Source: Linepithema humile
Taxonomy: Eukaryota; Arthropoda; Insecta; Hymenoptera; Formicidae
Direction: 5' to 3'
Assembly (NCBI RefSeq): GCF_040581485.1
Contig: NC_090131.1
Coordinates: 18,433,501 to 18,497,500 of the forward strand
Length of the DNA stretch: 64,000 bases
Shown in pieces: positions 12,031 to 24,501 of this stretch (position 1 is the first letter of the stretch; each line of letters starts with the position of its first letter). The translations under genes were made by a program, and so were the position numbers. The notes under the pieces were generated by a model. The model saw nothing but the letters and a program-made list of their open reading frames with translations. It was not told the DNA's origin and did no database searches.

Positions 12031-14030
12031 ATATGGCGAAAGAATTGTATCGGGCGTATTTTAGCAGAGTTGATATAGTTTTGGATTACGTGGGTGTATT
12101 TTATGATTAGCGATTCGATATGGTTAGTACGCATATACGTGCGTTGTCGATGGTGACGGAAGGGTTTGCGATTTGATTTACAAATTACAGAATCTCGCGA
12201 GGTGCATGACCGGGTAAAGTCGGACAGGAGCCGCTGCCTTCGGAGCTGTCGTTGAATTCAATCTAAAGTTCGGCGGAGTCGTAAGAATTCCACCGCAACT
12301 CATTTCCCGTTCTTCGCATACCTATATCCACGCGGACGCGGGGACAACGTCAAAATTGCCGCGTAAAACTGATCCCGAGTCAGATTCCATCGAGTGCTCA
12401 GCGAGGTGTCGTACAAGAACAACCGACTATCGCGGAACACCCGCTCAGTTTGAACTTTTTAGCGAGTTTGGTTGTAGAATACCGATCGTACAAAAAAGGA
12501 GACGAAGTTGAGAGTAGTCGGGTGGCGGGGAGAGGGCGGGCTTGAGAAGGGAGCGTAGATAAAAAGTTTTATTCTCTTCTCGAAAGTGGCATCGAGTTAA
12601 TTGGTAGATTAAACATGGTCGCGTCTGTCAGGGTGAAACTTCGCCGATTGAGTCGATATTGTCAACACGAGTTCAGTTTTTGTTGCGCGCGAAAAATTAG
12701 GCCAAGCGCTTACGTCCTTTGTATTCTCTTTACATTGTAAAAATAACGCGACTCTATTTAATCACGCAAAATATTTTTACACTCCCTCTTCGCGCTGAGT
12801 TATGAAACTAAGTTTACCTCGCATGCCACAATCTCGTGTTTCATGACGCGTTATATTTCTCACGCGGAGTTTATCAAACTGATAATCTTCTCTTCGAGAA
12901 AAATGTATTTTAAGACGGCGCACGATTCATGCTCCTACGATTTTTAACGTCGCACATAATTCTTTCAATTTTGTTCCGATTACATTCATACTATATATAA
13001 TGCTAATAATAAATCTTTTCAATCTAAAGAATGATTTCTTTTTTCGGTCGACGAAAAAATACAAATTGTTGCATATATAAAAAAAAATTAAAGCGAAGGA
13101 TAAAAATTATCACGCAAATACGCGATTGACTTGATATGTGCGAGGTAATCCAAGTTCGACCAAGCGAGGAAACTATTCATCGTACTAGTCGCGGATTCGT
13201 TACGCCGAAGAGAGGTCGGTGAAAGAGCCTCACGAGGGGCCTTTATTGTTGGGTGTCGTATATGGTGAGAAATAGCTTGAACGAGTTCACGCCGTGCTTT
13301 TTTTCGGCTGCGCTGTCGAGGGAGGGGGTTGAGGACCCTCTCCTCCTGTTTCTCTCCATCGCCGACACGGTATATTCGAAACCCGGCCCTCTTTCTGGAG
13401 TGCTTATTAATTCGGCACACTCTCACCTCCCGTCGAGCAATAAGCGTAAAACGCCAATTCATATTCTCTGCCTTATATACCCCGGTTGCATGGGACAAAA
13501 GTGCGCCTGGCCTGCAAAGGGAAACGTATGGGGCGTAGCCTAACCCTTTGATCCTGATCTCGTCGTGTGTGAGTGCGCGTGTGTGCACGTGTGTGCGTTG
13601 CATGGTCGTTTAAGAGACGTCGCGCGGCGCGGCGCGAAACCTACATTATTTTCACCTTAGCCGATCGTTCCTTGATGCCGCCAATTCATTCAGCGCGACT
13701 AATAAGGCTACGAAGAGGCGAGAGCCGGAGAATAAGGGAACGGAATTCCGCCTTGTTCACGGTAATATTCTCCATACGCAATATATGTGGCGCGAAAAAT
13801 TTTTCATCTGGCATCGCGTATTTATAGTAAGGTTTACCATCGTCTTTCGACGAAAGCGAGAAAGGGACGCTCATTCGAAGTGAGTTTCTTCCGAGATAAC
13901 TTTCATCAAATAGCCATTATCAGAAAGCTTCTAGTCCACAAGCTCTCGAAGGCCAATTCGATATCGCGGTTGGTCGCGATAAGGAGATCGCCCTATCGCA
14001 CAATCTCCAGAGTGTGAAAGAGAGTGTGAG

Positions 14031-14110
14031 TTACGACGGAGAACGACGAGGAGAGAGAAAGAGCGAGAGTTGGAAGAGTGGATGAGTGGAAGAGAGGGAG
14101 AGGATGTAGG
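14031..14110. repeat. purine-rich (GA-type) tract
   Basis: About 80 bases are almost entirely G and A on the plus strand, with GAGAG and GGAAGAG motifs. Such tracts bind GAGA-type factors in insects or are simple low-complexity DNA. The sequence does not distinguish the two. Confidence 0.7.
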
Positions 14111-14568
14111 ATACGGAATGGCGGCACGGGGGTGGCCTGATCGAATCTCGTTAGTTTCGCGTTCTCTCTAATTGGTGCATCGATTATACCAATTATCGTT
14201 TCCTACTCGAGAGATTAGCTAATTGCGAATGTCTCCCTTACCGTCTCACTCTTTGGGTCTGTTGGCCCGGCGGGGCATTGTCGATGCATACCTCGTCTGT
14301 GCGTGTACAACTGCACCGGCCATTGAACGTGACGCGCAGCGGCATGTGCAGTCGGTATCTCGAGAGGTACGCGAAGGATTTTTTTTTGCGAGCCGAGGAG
14401 CAGAGAGTGAGCGTATTGTGGGCACGAGGTATTCATTCATTGGTATCAGGTAACGCGGTTGAATCCTCTGGATCCTGTTCCTGGAGTCGGCGGAAAGAAT
14501 CGGCCGATGAAAATACTTCCCTCCTCGAGACATCGAGGGCGTCGCGCGAAAGCGAATAGAATGTGTTA

Positions 14569-14601
14569 AGAAAAAAAAAGAAAAATAAAAAAGAAAAAAG
14601 A
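14569..14601. repeat. A-rich low-complexity tract
   Basis: Runs of A are broken by single G or T residues. Simple sequence with no further structure. Confidence 0.85.
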
Positions 14602-14757
14602 GAATTTAAAGAATCGACTGGTTTACCTGTTCACCAACGGAGAATAGGCTTATGTTGAATTGGACTTTTATGTATCGCATGCTGCTTCTTTTGTTCGCAG
14701 TTTTCTTATTGAGCCTTATATATTAATAAATTTTTTTATTTATATAAATACATTAGT

Positions 14758-14784
14758 AGAGAGCGAAAGAGAGAGAGAGAGAGA
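14758..14784. repeat. (GA)n microsatellite
   Basis: Short GA dinucleotide run with one GC and one AA interruption near its left end. Confidence 0.9.
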
Positions 14785-16194
14785 TTTAAAAATATTTTTT
14801 GCATGAAGATGATGTGTCGGTAGAAATAAAAATCGAGATATAAGTAAAATTATTGTAAAATTATATATAATATAATTCTCATAATTTTTATATTTAATTT
14901 TAATATAATAATTTATCATTTGTTTTATTTAATACAATTGCCATGTTATATGTAAACCATAATAGTTAGACAAAAATGTTTAATTCTCTTTATTTTTTGA
15001 ATTCTAATGATATAGAGAACTTTTATATGTATTAGAGATTCAATTGTATACATGCAAAGTTTATATTTTTGTATGCTTACGAAGCACAGTGAACCGGTTT
15101 AGCCGTTCGTAAATAGTGGTCCACAACCTACAGGTAGTTAACCGCGCATAGCCCACGCGGTTTTTTTTTTCATCTTGCAACTGTTCGATGCCACTGGCGA
15201 TAGCGCAACTCTCTGCATAAGGAGCACAGCTTGTATATCGTATTAACTTTTGCACGCGTGGGCGTTCATTATTACAGATACTGCCTACTGAGTCTTAAAA
15301 CTCCTTTTATGACAGCTGTATAAAGGGAAATAATACGCGCTCGCGATTTAATAATACTTGCAAACTCGTTTAATTCGAAAACATCTGTTTTTGCATGACT
15401 TTGCATGACAAATTAAAGTCACAATTTTTTTTATCTATCAAACATTTTCTATCTATTTCTTTTCCTAGTTATTAATTAATTAATTATTTATCATTTCATT
15501 ATCATTTTTTTACGTAGCGATAGTTAAAATAATTATTAATGTCGCAAATCTTTCTATTTTCGTAGATATTTATGATCCGAAAGATCGATGAGAAACTTTG
15601 ATCCGCTAATGATTGACTTTTGAATGAAATATAATACAGAATTTCTTTATGTCGGGGATAGACAATATACTACCTGTCAGCGAAGTGTTCCAAAGTAGCT
15701 TTCCCATATCATCCGCGTGCCTCGACGCTGCCAGATCGTTAACTCTCGATCGTGCAAACTTCTCGAACATAATGATCTCACCCAGAGCCGTAAGATCCGG
15801 TTACCTTCCTGCGCATATTGTCTTCCAGATCCGTTTGCGATTCGTGGAAGCTCCGCGGCTCCTTACAATGTTTCTCCGACAGCGTTCTTTGCTCTTTCGG
15901 CGGTCTCGAATTACGTTGTAACATCCTCTAATATTCGCCACATTCTCTTGAGTAATGCTTTTGCGCGTGATTTCAGAAACAGGACATACGCGGATAGACC
16001 TGTTATTTTTGCGCGAAGTTTTTTTTTGAAAAAGGACTGGTCGATACGCGTCGTGTTTGATTTGCCCGCTATTTCGCGTGTTTTGCTCGGAACGTTGTTA
16101 TTTCTCATTTGTGCCGGCTGCGAGTTTGCAAAGGCGGGTTCGTATTAATTACCGATTGCCGTTGGCCTTTATTGTTACCCAATATTTACTCCTC

Positions 16195-16220
16195 GCTCGA
16201 TATCGAGCGCTCGCGCGAGC
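16195..16220. repeat. two abutting perfect palindromes
   Basis: GCTCGATATCGAGC (16195-16208) is directly followed by GCTCGCGCGAGC (16209-16220). Each equals its own reverse complement, and both start with GCTCG and end with CGAGC. This may be chance in CpG-rich DNA or a paired binding site for a dimeric factor. No family is recognised. Confidence 0.8.
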
Positions 16221-18070
16221 TGTCCGGCTTGTGTGTACTTGTACTTCTGTGTCTGTGGGGCCAACGGGCGAATCCGAAAGCGGGGTTTCAGGGATTGAAG
16301 GATTGGCGGCACGGTAACCGTAGAAAGGGGTGGTTACATGCGATTTTACGAGTCGACGAGAGAAGGCTTTGTTCTATTCTCCTGCGAGGCCCGCCCTCGC
16401 GCGCCCTGAATTGCCGAAGGCTACTGAAATACGTTTGGAAGCTGCTAGACCGCTCAGAATCTATCCACACTCGCGTGAAAGCCGCCGATTTCCCATGCCA
16501 GACACAATTTCCGAATGCTGCCGACATTCAGCGCGTGTAATGCACATACTTATTTTTTAAGTGGAAAAACAATGAATTGTCGGTAAAGATTCGATCGTGG
16601 TTAATTTAATTAACATCAATTTTTATTACTGCCAGTGTAACTTATTTGTAAGACCGTGATATTATAAACGTAACGCACAATTGTTGAATGTTCAATGATA
16701 TAATTCGTATGTTTACCACCATTGGAGATAATGAATCTTTGATTACCGTGTTCGTTGCTTCTTTTTCTCTCTTGCGAGATCGAAGTTCCGGATAATGAAC
16801 GCGCGCATTGATCGCCGCCGTTCCGGCGCGGCTGTGTACCGACGGCGTCGAGAAACTCGAGTTCCAATTGAATAGTTTCTTTAACCAAAAACCACCGAAC
16901 TTTCTCATTATGCCGAGTTGCTGCCGCAGTTCGGGCCGAGTTTGGCTTAGCCAATGAGGCCATTCCGAGTGTAATTCTCCCTGCGCTGCTACCACTTCGG
17001 CTCCTTCGGCGCGATTTGCTCGGGGTAACAGAAGCTGCTTACAACTTTTCCGTGTACTACTTTAAAACTGAGTTGTGTACAGGTGTATACGGCGTACGGT
17101 CGGCCGTGCACACGTTGCACGCGCCCAGCTCGGCTTGCTTCAGCAGCTTCGGCTCGCGCGCATTCTGGGATCTGCGCTTGGTTGAAGACGGCTTTCTCTC
17201 TTTCTCTCGCTCTCCTCTTCTCATTCTCTCGGACCATGCCCGATGGATTATCAAGAAAGTTCTCGACCACCGGTCGATAGGTTGGTTTAAACGAATCGCC
17301 GATGTCTTTAAGCTCTAAGCCGGGACGCGAGCGCGCGCGCATTAAAGTTCACACCGCTTAAAGCCGTGCGCTTCGTTAAGCTTCGTCTGCGCGCGCTTAT
17401 CCGCGACGGAGAAATCGCGTAGAATTGCTTTCGTGATTGTGCAAGAACGCGGAATACAGATGTCGCGCTAATTGGGTTGCGGAACCGGCGACGAAGATAA
17501 CTATCGCCGGCCGGAGCATAGACATCGATTATCGAGTTTCAGCGATCGGGTTCCTTTGCTTGTTCCGCTTCTTCCTCGCGTGGCCGCATCGTCAAACGGG
17601 TTAGGAGATATGAAATAGAACACCGCTAATGGAGAAAGGCGAAACGGGTAAATAGAAAGATAGGTCAAAAAGTCTCGACAAATAATTAGCGCGTCCAGGA
17701 TCAAAGACACGGAAACTTTGTTGTCTTTGGCCTTGTGACGGATCGATCGCATCGCGCCACCCGGCAGAGAGTGCGACCGGACCCTTCGGCGCTACGCTAA
17801 TATGGTAATTCTCAAGCGTCTTTAAGCGCTTTAAGCTTTGGGATGCTAAACACCCGGCACTTCATGGATTCACGTTAGTGACCTACAAAGGTTTCTCTCC
17901 GGCTTTAATGGCGGAATATTACGCGGAATCGCCGTGGACTGAACATAAAGCTGCCAGCAGTTCATTCCAAATATCCGGGGATATTCGAAGGTGCTCTCCG
18001 CGGGTTCTCCGTTTAGGTGCATTTAATAAGTATCTATATGTGACCCAATTCATACCACCTCCTAATGGTC

Positions 18071-18084
18071 ATAATAATAATAAT
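18071..18084. repeat. short (ATA)n triplet run
   Basis: Four to five ATA triplets just left of the compound GA/GT microsatellite. Confidence 0.85.
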
Positions 18085-18112
18085 GAGTTATTTAATGCAG
18101 AAAGAAGGAGGA

Positions 18113-18160
18113 GGGAGAGAGAGAGAGAAAGAGAGAGAGAGAGTGTGTGTGTGTGTATGT
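18113..18160. repeat. compound (GA)n(GT)n microsatellite
   Basis: A GA dinucleotide tract changes directly into a GT tract. The Arg-Glu repeats in an overlapping 94-codon ORF (17878-18162) are its translation and should not be read as a protein domain. Confidence 0.95.
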
Positions 18161-21100
18161 AGTAATATTGATAATACGTCGGCCATGTGTGTAATAATAA
18201 TACAGAAGGCGTATGCAAATCTCTTTCATTGAGGAAGAATTTTTATAAAATTTATATGAATTTTTACTACATTAATGTACCACTATTATAGCACTATGAA
18301 TAATAATCGCATTGCTTTTAAAACTACGCGGAGTGCATTATCAATTATTACTAATTACATATTTGATTATATAATGTTTAATTCAAGCCGGTGTTTGCAT
18401 AAAGTGTTTGTATAAAATTATATGTTTAATTAACATGAACGCCCATGTACATTTGCAGTTTCAATTGGAGTAAAATGCGCTGTTTTATTATATAATACAA
18501 CTTCCGAACTAAGTAAAAAAAAAATTTTTAATTTCAAAGTTAGAGATATTATATATTATATATATATATATTTATTATGAAGTATTATCGTCAAAGTAAA
18601 CGCGAGTCTCATTTGCATTTCAAGTCCATTGACTTTGGCAGGATGTTGGAACGTAATAAGCGCATTGCAACATGTGTATTAGCGACTTTACCCGCAGATT
18701 AGTAATCATAACATAAAATATAAAACTGTGTCGATATTGCAACATTATTATTACATTATTAAGCTTAGTTGACGATTTTATCGATGTACGAACCTGACAA
18801 AACGGGCGTGCTAAATCGATATGGCGTATCGGATCGCAGATAATTTCATGCTGTTACGCGGAAGTGTGCTAAAAAGATGATCGAGTTCGAAGGAGAACCC
18901 CGAAAAATGTCTATCATCGCGGACGTAATACCGGTTGGATGGCAATGTCTAGTTAGATTACAAGCCCGCATTCAGCCCTTCGCCGTCTTGCCGGCGTATC
19001 GCCGGTCGTTTCCTTCCTTTTTATAATTACATCGGCCTCGCTCCGGCTTGTCTCTCGCGAACAAGATATCGAATGCGGACGGGAGAGGGAGATTAAAACT
19101 AGCGACAAACGCGGAAACGTGGTAGGGGGAGCATTAACATCCTCCGTCCCCTCCGTTTTCCCGTTTCCGGCTCGCTCGCGCAAGTTCTCGTTACTCATCT
19201 AAAGTAACTTTCGCGCGCTACGCACTCTCTGGTCTACCGCGCAAAACAGATAAGAAACAGAAGTTTCGCCTGTGATCTCGTGCCGTCGTGCGGAGGGAAT
19301 CGAAGGAGAGATTGCAGGCGAGGGAGAAAGAGAAGGGGAGAAAGTGGAGTAGGCGGGAAGCAGGAAAGTCAATTGCGAAACTGTGTAAGGCGCCATGCGT
19401 AAGGCGTCTTGATTCTCTCTTTGATTTTCTCTCTCTTTCTCTCTTGCCTTTCTTCTCTCTTAATCTCTAAGAATATCGAGAAAATTTTTCCATCATTAAT
19501 AATCGGTATTTGCTACCTAATTATATCAGTAAAATTTATGAATAATGATTCTTACAGAATATTTTTAGATAACATTAATAGTAATTCCAAAGTTTTAGAA
19601 TATTAACGTTTCCGACCGTACTGCGCGCAACTGTATCTATTATTAATGCTAATTATATACGTATTATTAAGCCATTTGATTTGATTTAGTTAATGTTCCA
19701 GCTAATGTATAAAAAAAAAGTTGAAAGAAGAAAGTTAATATTCATTTTCAGCTTGATAATCAAATAATAATAAAACGAGAAAATTAAGGTTGTACGAAGA
19801 TTTATCGTAGCGTAGAGAGGAAAATTGGCTTAACTAAAAAAGTGGGGTTTCAAACTCCAAGTTACTAGTTTTTTCCATCGTCAGAGGGAGAGTGATCTTT
19901 TCACCGTAAAAATCCCGCAATTTCAATTTATACGAAAGAAGCGGAGTTTACGGGCTGGGATCGAACTTTCGTGCGTTCTCATTCGCATCTACTCCTTTAC
20001 GATGCCATGATTCACGAGATTGGTGACCATTTATGTTACTGCATTCCATATTGAATGTGCGATATAAATGGACTTTGTGGACTTTTTTTCTTTTTGAATA
20101 TTGCAGCTAAATCTCAATGAAAAGCCATACGTGTGCGGAACCTGATTATATTTCCCATTTAGTCTGTTCAGTCGGAATTCATGAAAGCGAATATAAAATC
20201 AGCGTTTAAATCATCGTTTTCAATGCTCAATGCGATGCGCACTCTAAAAGAATTGTCAGACACGTGAAATATGTTACCACGTTTTCGCATTTGCGAGACT
20301 GAAAAGGAACAAAGCTCTCGACAGATTGGAGCTTGGTCCCCGATTTCGGCGGCAATCGTTGTGAAATGTTTTCCATACATCATCAGGCTTTTCCTTATCT
20401 GCTTTCGACGAACTGCTTCTTTCCTTTTCATATCATTCGTACGCGTTCAGCTCTTCCTTTAACTCGCGTAGATGTTTGTTCATAAATGTAATTAAACGTA
20501 TCGTTAGTTCGTATTTTTGCTGTGCGAAACAGAGCTTTGTGATGAAACGGGTATATTGTCTTTCGTAATCTCTGTTTCGGCGTATTTCGCTCGATTTACT
20601 TCGTCCGATGATTACTACCAGGCGTAACATCGCCGAAACTCTGCATTTTATGGCCGATGCCGGTTCATCTCGTTAAAGTACCTGCTTTTGACATTTCAAT
20701 GACAGCATGAACGTTGGTAATGTTCGTTGGGTAACGCCGGGTGAGTTTTTTAGGGTGGTCCGCTCAGCGCTGAAGGGAGCGACGCTAATCTCCAATGTCA
20801 AGGTAGCGGATCAGATCTGATACTGAGTTCCCCTCGCTCGATCCCTTTCAGAGAGACCCCGTTTTATCGTGCGTGCTACTCGCTAAGGTCGTTTTTGGGT
20901 TCGACGTATTGTGTTACATATGTCGCAAAGAATATACATACGGTAGCTTTGATTTTTAGATACTCGAATTTCGTATCATAAATCTCTCTAATAAATATTG
21001 GACATTTTTTAATATAAAACTTTTATATTAAAATATGAATAATGTATTATTTTATTGATAGAAATGGATATTATGTTATGAACATTTAATATTAACGCAG

Positions 21101-24100
21101 TCAAGTGTAATGCGAAATATAAAAGAATACAACACTGTTCTTCGATCGACTGACAATTGAACTGTAGCAAAACACTTTAAAAAGTTTCTGAAAAATTATT
21201 CGGAGCACCGTTTGTAGAAAACAAATTTTCGTTCGCGTCGACAGCGATGGCAAAATTAATTGTACTATTCTTCTCGACGCGCGACTCGAGTGCTCGAGAT
21301 GTTCAAACTGCATGGAAAGTTTTCAATATTTCTCTCGTGAAATGATCAAAAGCCTCGCTCGTCCAAGAAGCTATCCAATGCGTTACGTAAATTGTACGAT
21401 CGCGCGTGAAAGCCGCGGCACTTTGTCAACGGCAGTGAGAGAGAAGAGCCTTTCTTCGAGAATGCTCCAGCAACCAGTCGGTACGTTATCCTCGCGCCGA
21501 GTATCGCCAGCACTGAGACGTAAAGGATAACGTACAGCGTCGTAAGAAAGTCGATTTGGCGATGTGTTACATGAGGCCAGGCGCGGGCGATGTTCTCTCG
21601 TACTGCTTTGCTCTAAATTCCGCACCAGTGAGTTCTCGGCAAAACATTACGGGATAATGTGATGCGTAATGTACGGCGTAATGTGACGCCGCGATATGCT
21701 AGATTTTCTCTCTGGAGCGCAAAAACGAAGAAGCGAGTATCGAGTCCCTGATACGCGGGGGTTGCATGCTCCGATCTGGCTAAAGGCCCAGCTGGCCGCG
21801 TTGCTGCCGGTTTATAAATTCGAAATATCGCTCATTCCCTTTAAAGGAAAAATACCGCATGGCCTCTTTAAGGTCCCACCCTCTCTTCTCGCCGGTTCTC
21901 GCTCCCTCCTCCTCCCCTCCCCCAGATCCTCCCGGACCCCGCGAAAACGTGGTTATCCATCGATTCGACGTCGAGTGCCGATTGCGAATGAAAAATCGTG
22001 CTCCGTAGCTTTCAACTCGATGTGTCGAGCCACTCGAGCGGCGATTTCTACGCGCTCGATTAACCGAGTCTCCTGCGCGCGGATATCAATTTCCGGCTGC
22101 CTCGTGGATGAACACCTTTATTCCTGCTTCTGTTCGTTCTTAAAGAGAGCTCTCGCGAGAATTTTATCTGCGTTTTTATTTTATCCCGGCGTAGAGAGCG
22201 CGTCTACCGCGCGGATTTGCATTTCAACGATCGGCTCGGCTGCGTGAAGGAAATGAACCTTCTGGGATATGTTTTGAATTTAATGCCGAGCTCGCATGGG
22301 AATAATTTCGTTAAAGCGATTTCGAGCACCTACGCATTAACCGAAATCACGTACTTTCGCGCTGTGAAATTTACAACATAATTGAATACTTAAATTTGTC
22401 GGGCAGTTTGTGCTTAAGCGAATTTATTCGCTGTGATAAAAACAGGCGCGCGTATACATTGTGCGATATCTGGATCGTCGAATCGATTGTGATAAAACGT
22501 CGTTGCGCCGTATATAAGTCCTTATCGTTTCCGCGAACGTTTACGCGAGGCCGCATTTAGATAGGAACCTTTCGCGAACTTTTCTCCACGCACAGCGTGT
22601 AATTACGCTTTGAGTAAATTAGAATTTCACGATCGACGTACGGCCGCCCATAAAGGAGCTGATGCTCGGAGCGAGAGCTCTCTGTCGCTCTCGTTCTGCG
22701 GCACGTGCGTGACTACTCGTCTCGCGTGCTATTCCCCGAGTGTGCAGCACGCGTTAGTATGAACGTCGGCACGCAAGCGACTGCGAAAGGTTACGTTTAC
22801 CTACAGTTGGCTCGCGGTATTTTTTTTCCGTGCTCTCCTTCGTGCCCTCCTTCTCGTTCCTTAGGCGATACGTTGCAACGGATTGGGCGGTCGATCGTTT
22901 AAGCGAGTCGCCGGCGCTATTCGGTTCTGAAAGCGTGTCACGTCGCTCGGCACAATCAGCAGGATCACTCGCGGTGGCCGTTACACACGACACGGTGTAT
23001 TAATATGGAGATGATAAAAGTAACCCGGTGCTAATATACGACCGCGTAAAGCTGTATAATGGGTCGTACATGCGACTCTCGCCAGTAGCAAATCGTGAAT
23101 TCGTTCTCGTGTATTCGCTGCCTCCTTTGCCCGCGCTTTATTTCTCTCTCCCATTTCGCTCTTTCTTTCGGGCTCTTTCCGCCGGTGGAGCACGCGATAT
23201 CCTCGTCGTCTTCGGGCGCCGGTATTCCTGTATGTATATGCGTTGTTGTACGTACGAGATGCGCATCGACGTCGTCCGTACGGTTGCCTAACGATGTTGA
23301 GAGGATCGGCAAGGTCGATCGTTTAAAGTCGATTATACCCGGCGACTATCGAGAAGAACCCAGCCTTGGTCACTGTCCGACTCGATCTCTGACTACGAAA
23401 CGTTCTCGTTATCCGCGATTTCTCCGTCGTTTACTGATCCGAAGTCGTTGAAAGAGCCGCTTAAATATGTATTGGGAAAGATCTTATTGAAGGACTTCAT
23501 GATGTTGCATTGAGGTGTTTAAATTACGGCGTTTGAAAGCTTAGTCAACGTTGAATGAAAAATGCGGTTGTTTTATTAGGAATGTATTTTAATGTAAATC
23601 CAATAATCGCATTAATTATCTACTGCTTCATTTTTTTATTATCAATTGCAGCAAAATTGCTCGGAAATAAAGTTGCTTTAAACAATTGGTTCTTGCGGTG
23701 AGAGAAAATTGAATATATATTTTTTTTTGCGATGAGATAATTGAGTTAATTTATGATCTGATAAAATTGTCTAAAATTTCATGTTGTTAAGTTGAGTCAA
23801 TACCGATCTTAACCTAATGTATATTTCCGTCGCGCGTAACCGCAAAGTCCATTGTTCCGTCAAGAGGATGTTCCCGCCGCGTAAAGGTACTGTGAAATCG
23901 TAGAAAAAAGGATCTCGAGGAAAAGCGACAAGGGAGCTCCCCTCTATTTACAAGAGATCCCCGCACATCGGGGACTAGATATTAAATTTCAATCGATACA
24001 GCATCCGCTGTTCGCCTTTTCTTTAGTCGCGCACCCTCTCTCGCGAAGGAGATACATGTTTGATAGGAAATTAAGGGTGGCAAGATAAACACCCACTAGG

Positions 24101-24440
24101 AACCCCACGGAATAAATATCGAAATGGCCAAAGAGAATCGAGAACGCAAAATAAAATCGTAATCAAACGCTGAATAAAAAATGTTTCATAAATCTCTAAA
24201 AAGAAATCTCGAAAAAGAAATGATTTATGACTAAATATATTATTGTTAAGAATATAAAATTATATGTGTTACTTGAAAAATTTCTACTAATTTTTGAAAT
24301 ATTTATGAAGAATTTATGAAGATGTGTGTGATTTCGATAAATATATATCTTTTGATATTTTCATGAACATTTCTCGTAAAACGAGCGCCATCCAATTCGT
24401 AATATCGATAAGATGAAATAAATATGTATGTGCATATATA

Positions 24441-24443
<3 letters not shown>
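18161..24443. other. non-coding stretch, no supported gene
   Basis: AT-rich DNA occupies about 18200-18760, 19480-19780, 20980-21100 and 23560-23800. CpG-rich DNA occupies about 21300-22260 and 22620-23450. The 183-codon ORF at 21696-22247 lies in the CpG-rich part; it has no recognisable domain, no clear start context and many Arg and Ser residues, as expected of a chance frame. Confidence 0.45.
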
Positions 24444-24481
<38 letters not shown>

Positions 24482-24501
24482 GTATATGTATATGTATATC
24501 T
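24444..24501. repeat. compound (TA)n(TATATG)n microsatellite
   Basis: A pure TA dinucleotide run of about 30 bases passes into TATATG/GTATAT hexamers (about 24474-24498). The Tyr-Ile ORF across it is a translation artefact. Confidence 0.95.

Larger units (their letters stand above)
9407..14030. other. non-coding stretch, no supported gene
   Basis: ORFs of up to 171 codons (13088-13603, minus) occur in CpG-rich DNA, overlap frames on the other strand and match no family. AT-rich sequence fills about 10600-10990 and 12700-13090. A T19 run at 12012-12030 and a palindromic hairpin at 11614-11651 are listed separately. Confidence 0.45.
14111..18112. other. non-coding stretch, no supported gene
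   Basis: CpG-rich blocks at about 14220-14560, 15700-16550 and 16780-17770 alternate with AT-rich DNA at 14700-15060 and 15360-15660. ORFs of up to 143 codons are stacked in several frames at 15717-16540. The stacking indicates low stop density rather than a gene. Confidence 0.45.

Noticed and set aside
13088..13603. 171-codon minus-strand ORF
   Set aside because: Overlaps ORFs of 96 and 69 codons on the plus strand in GC-rich DNA. No domain.
21696..22247. 183-codon plus-strand ORF
   Set aside because: Lies in a CpG-rich block with low stop density. Composition (many Arg, Ser, Pro) reflects base content, and no family is recognised.
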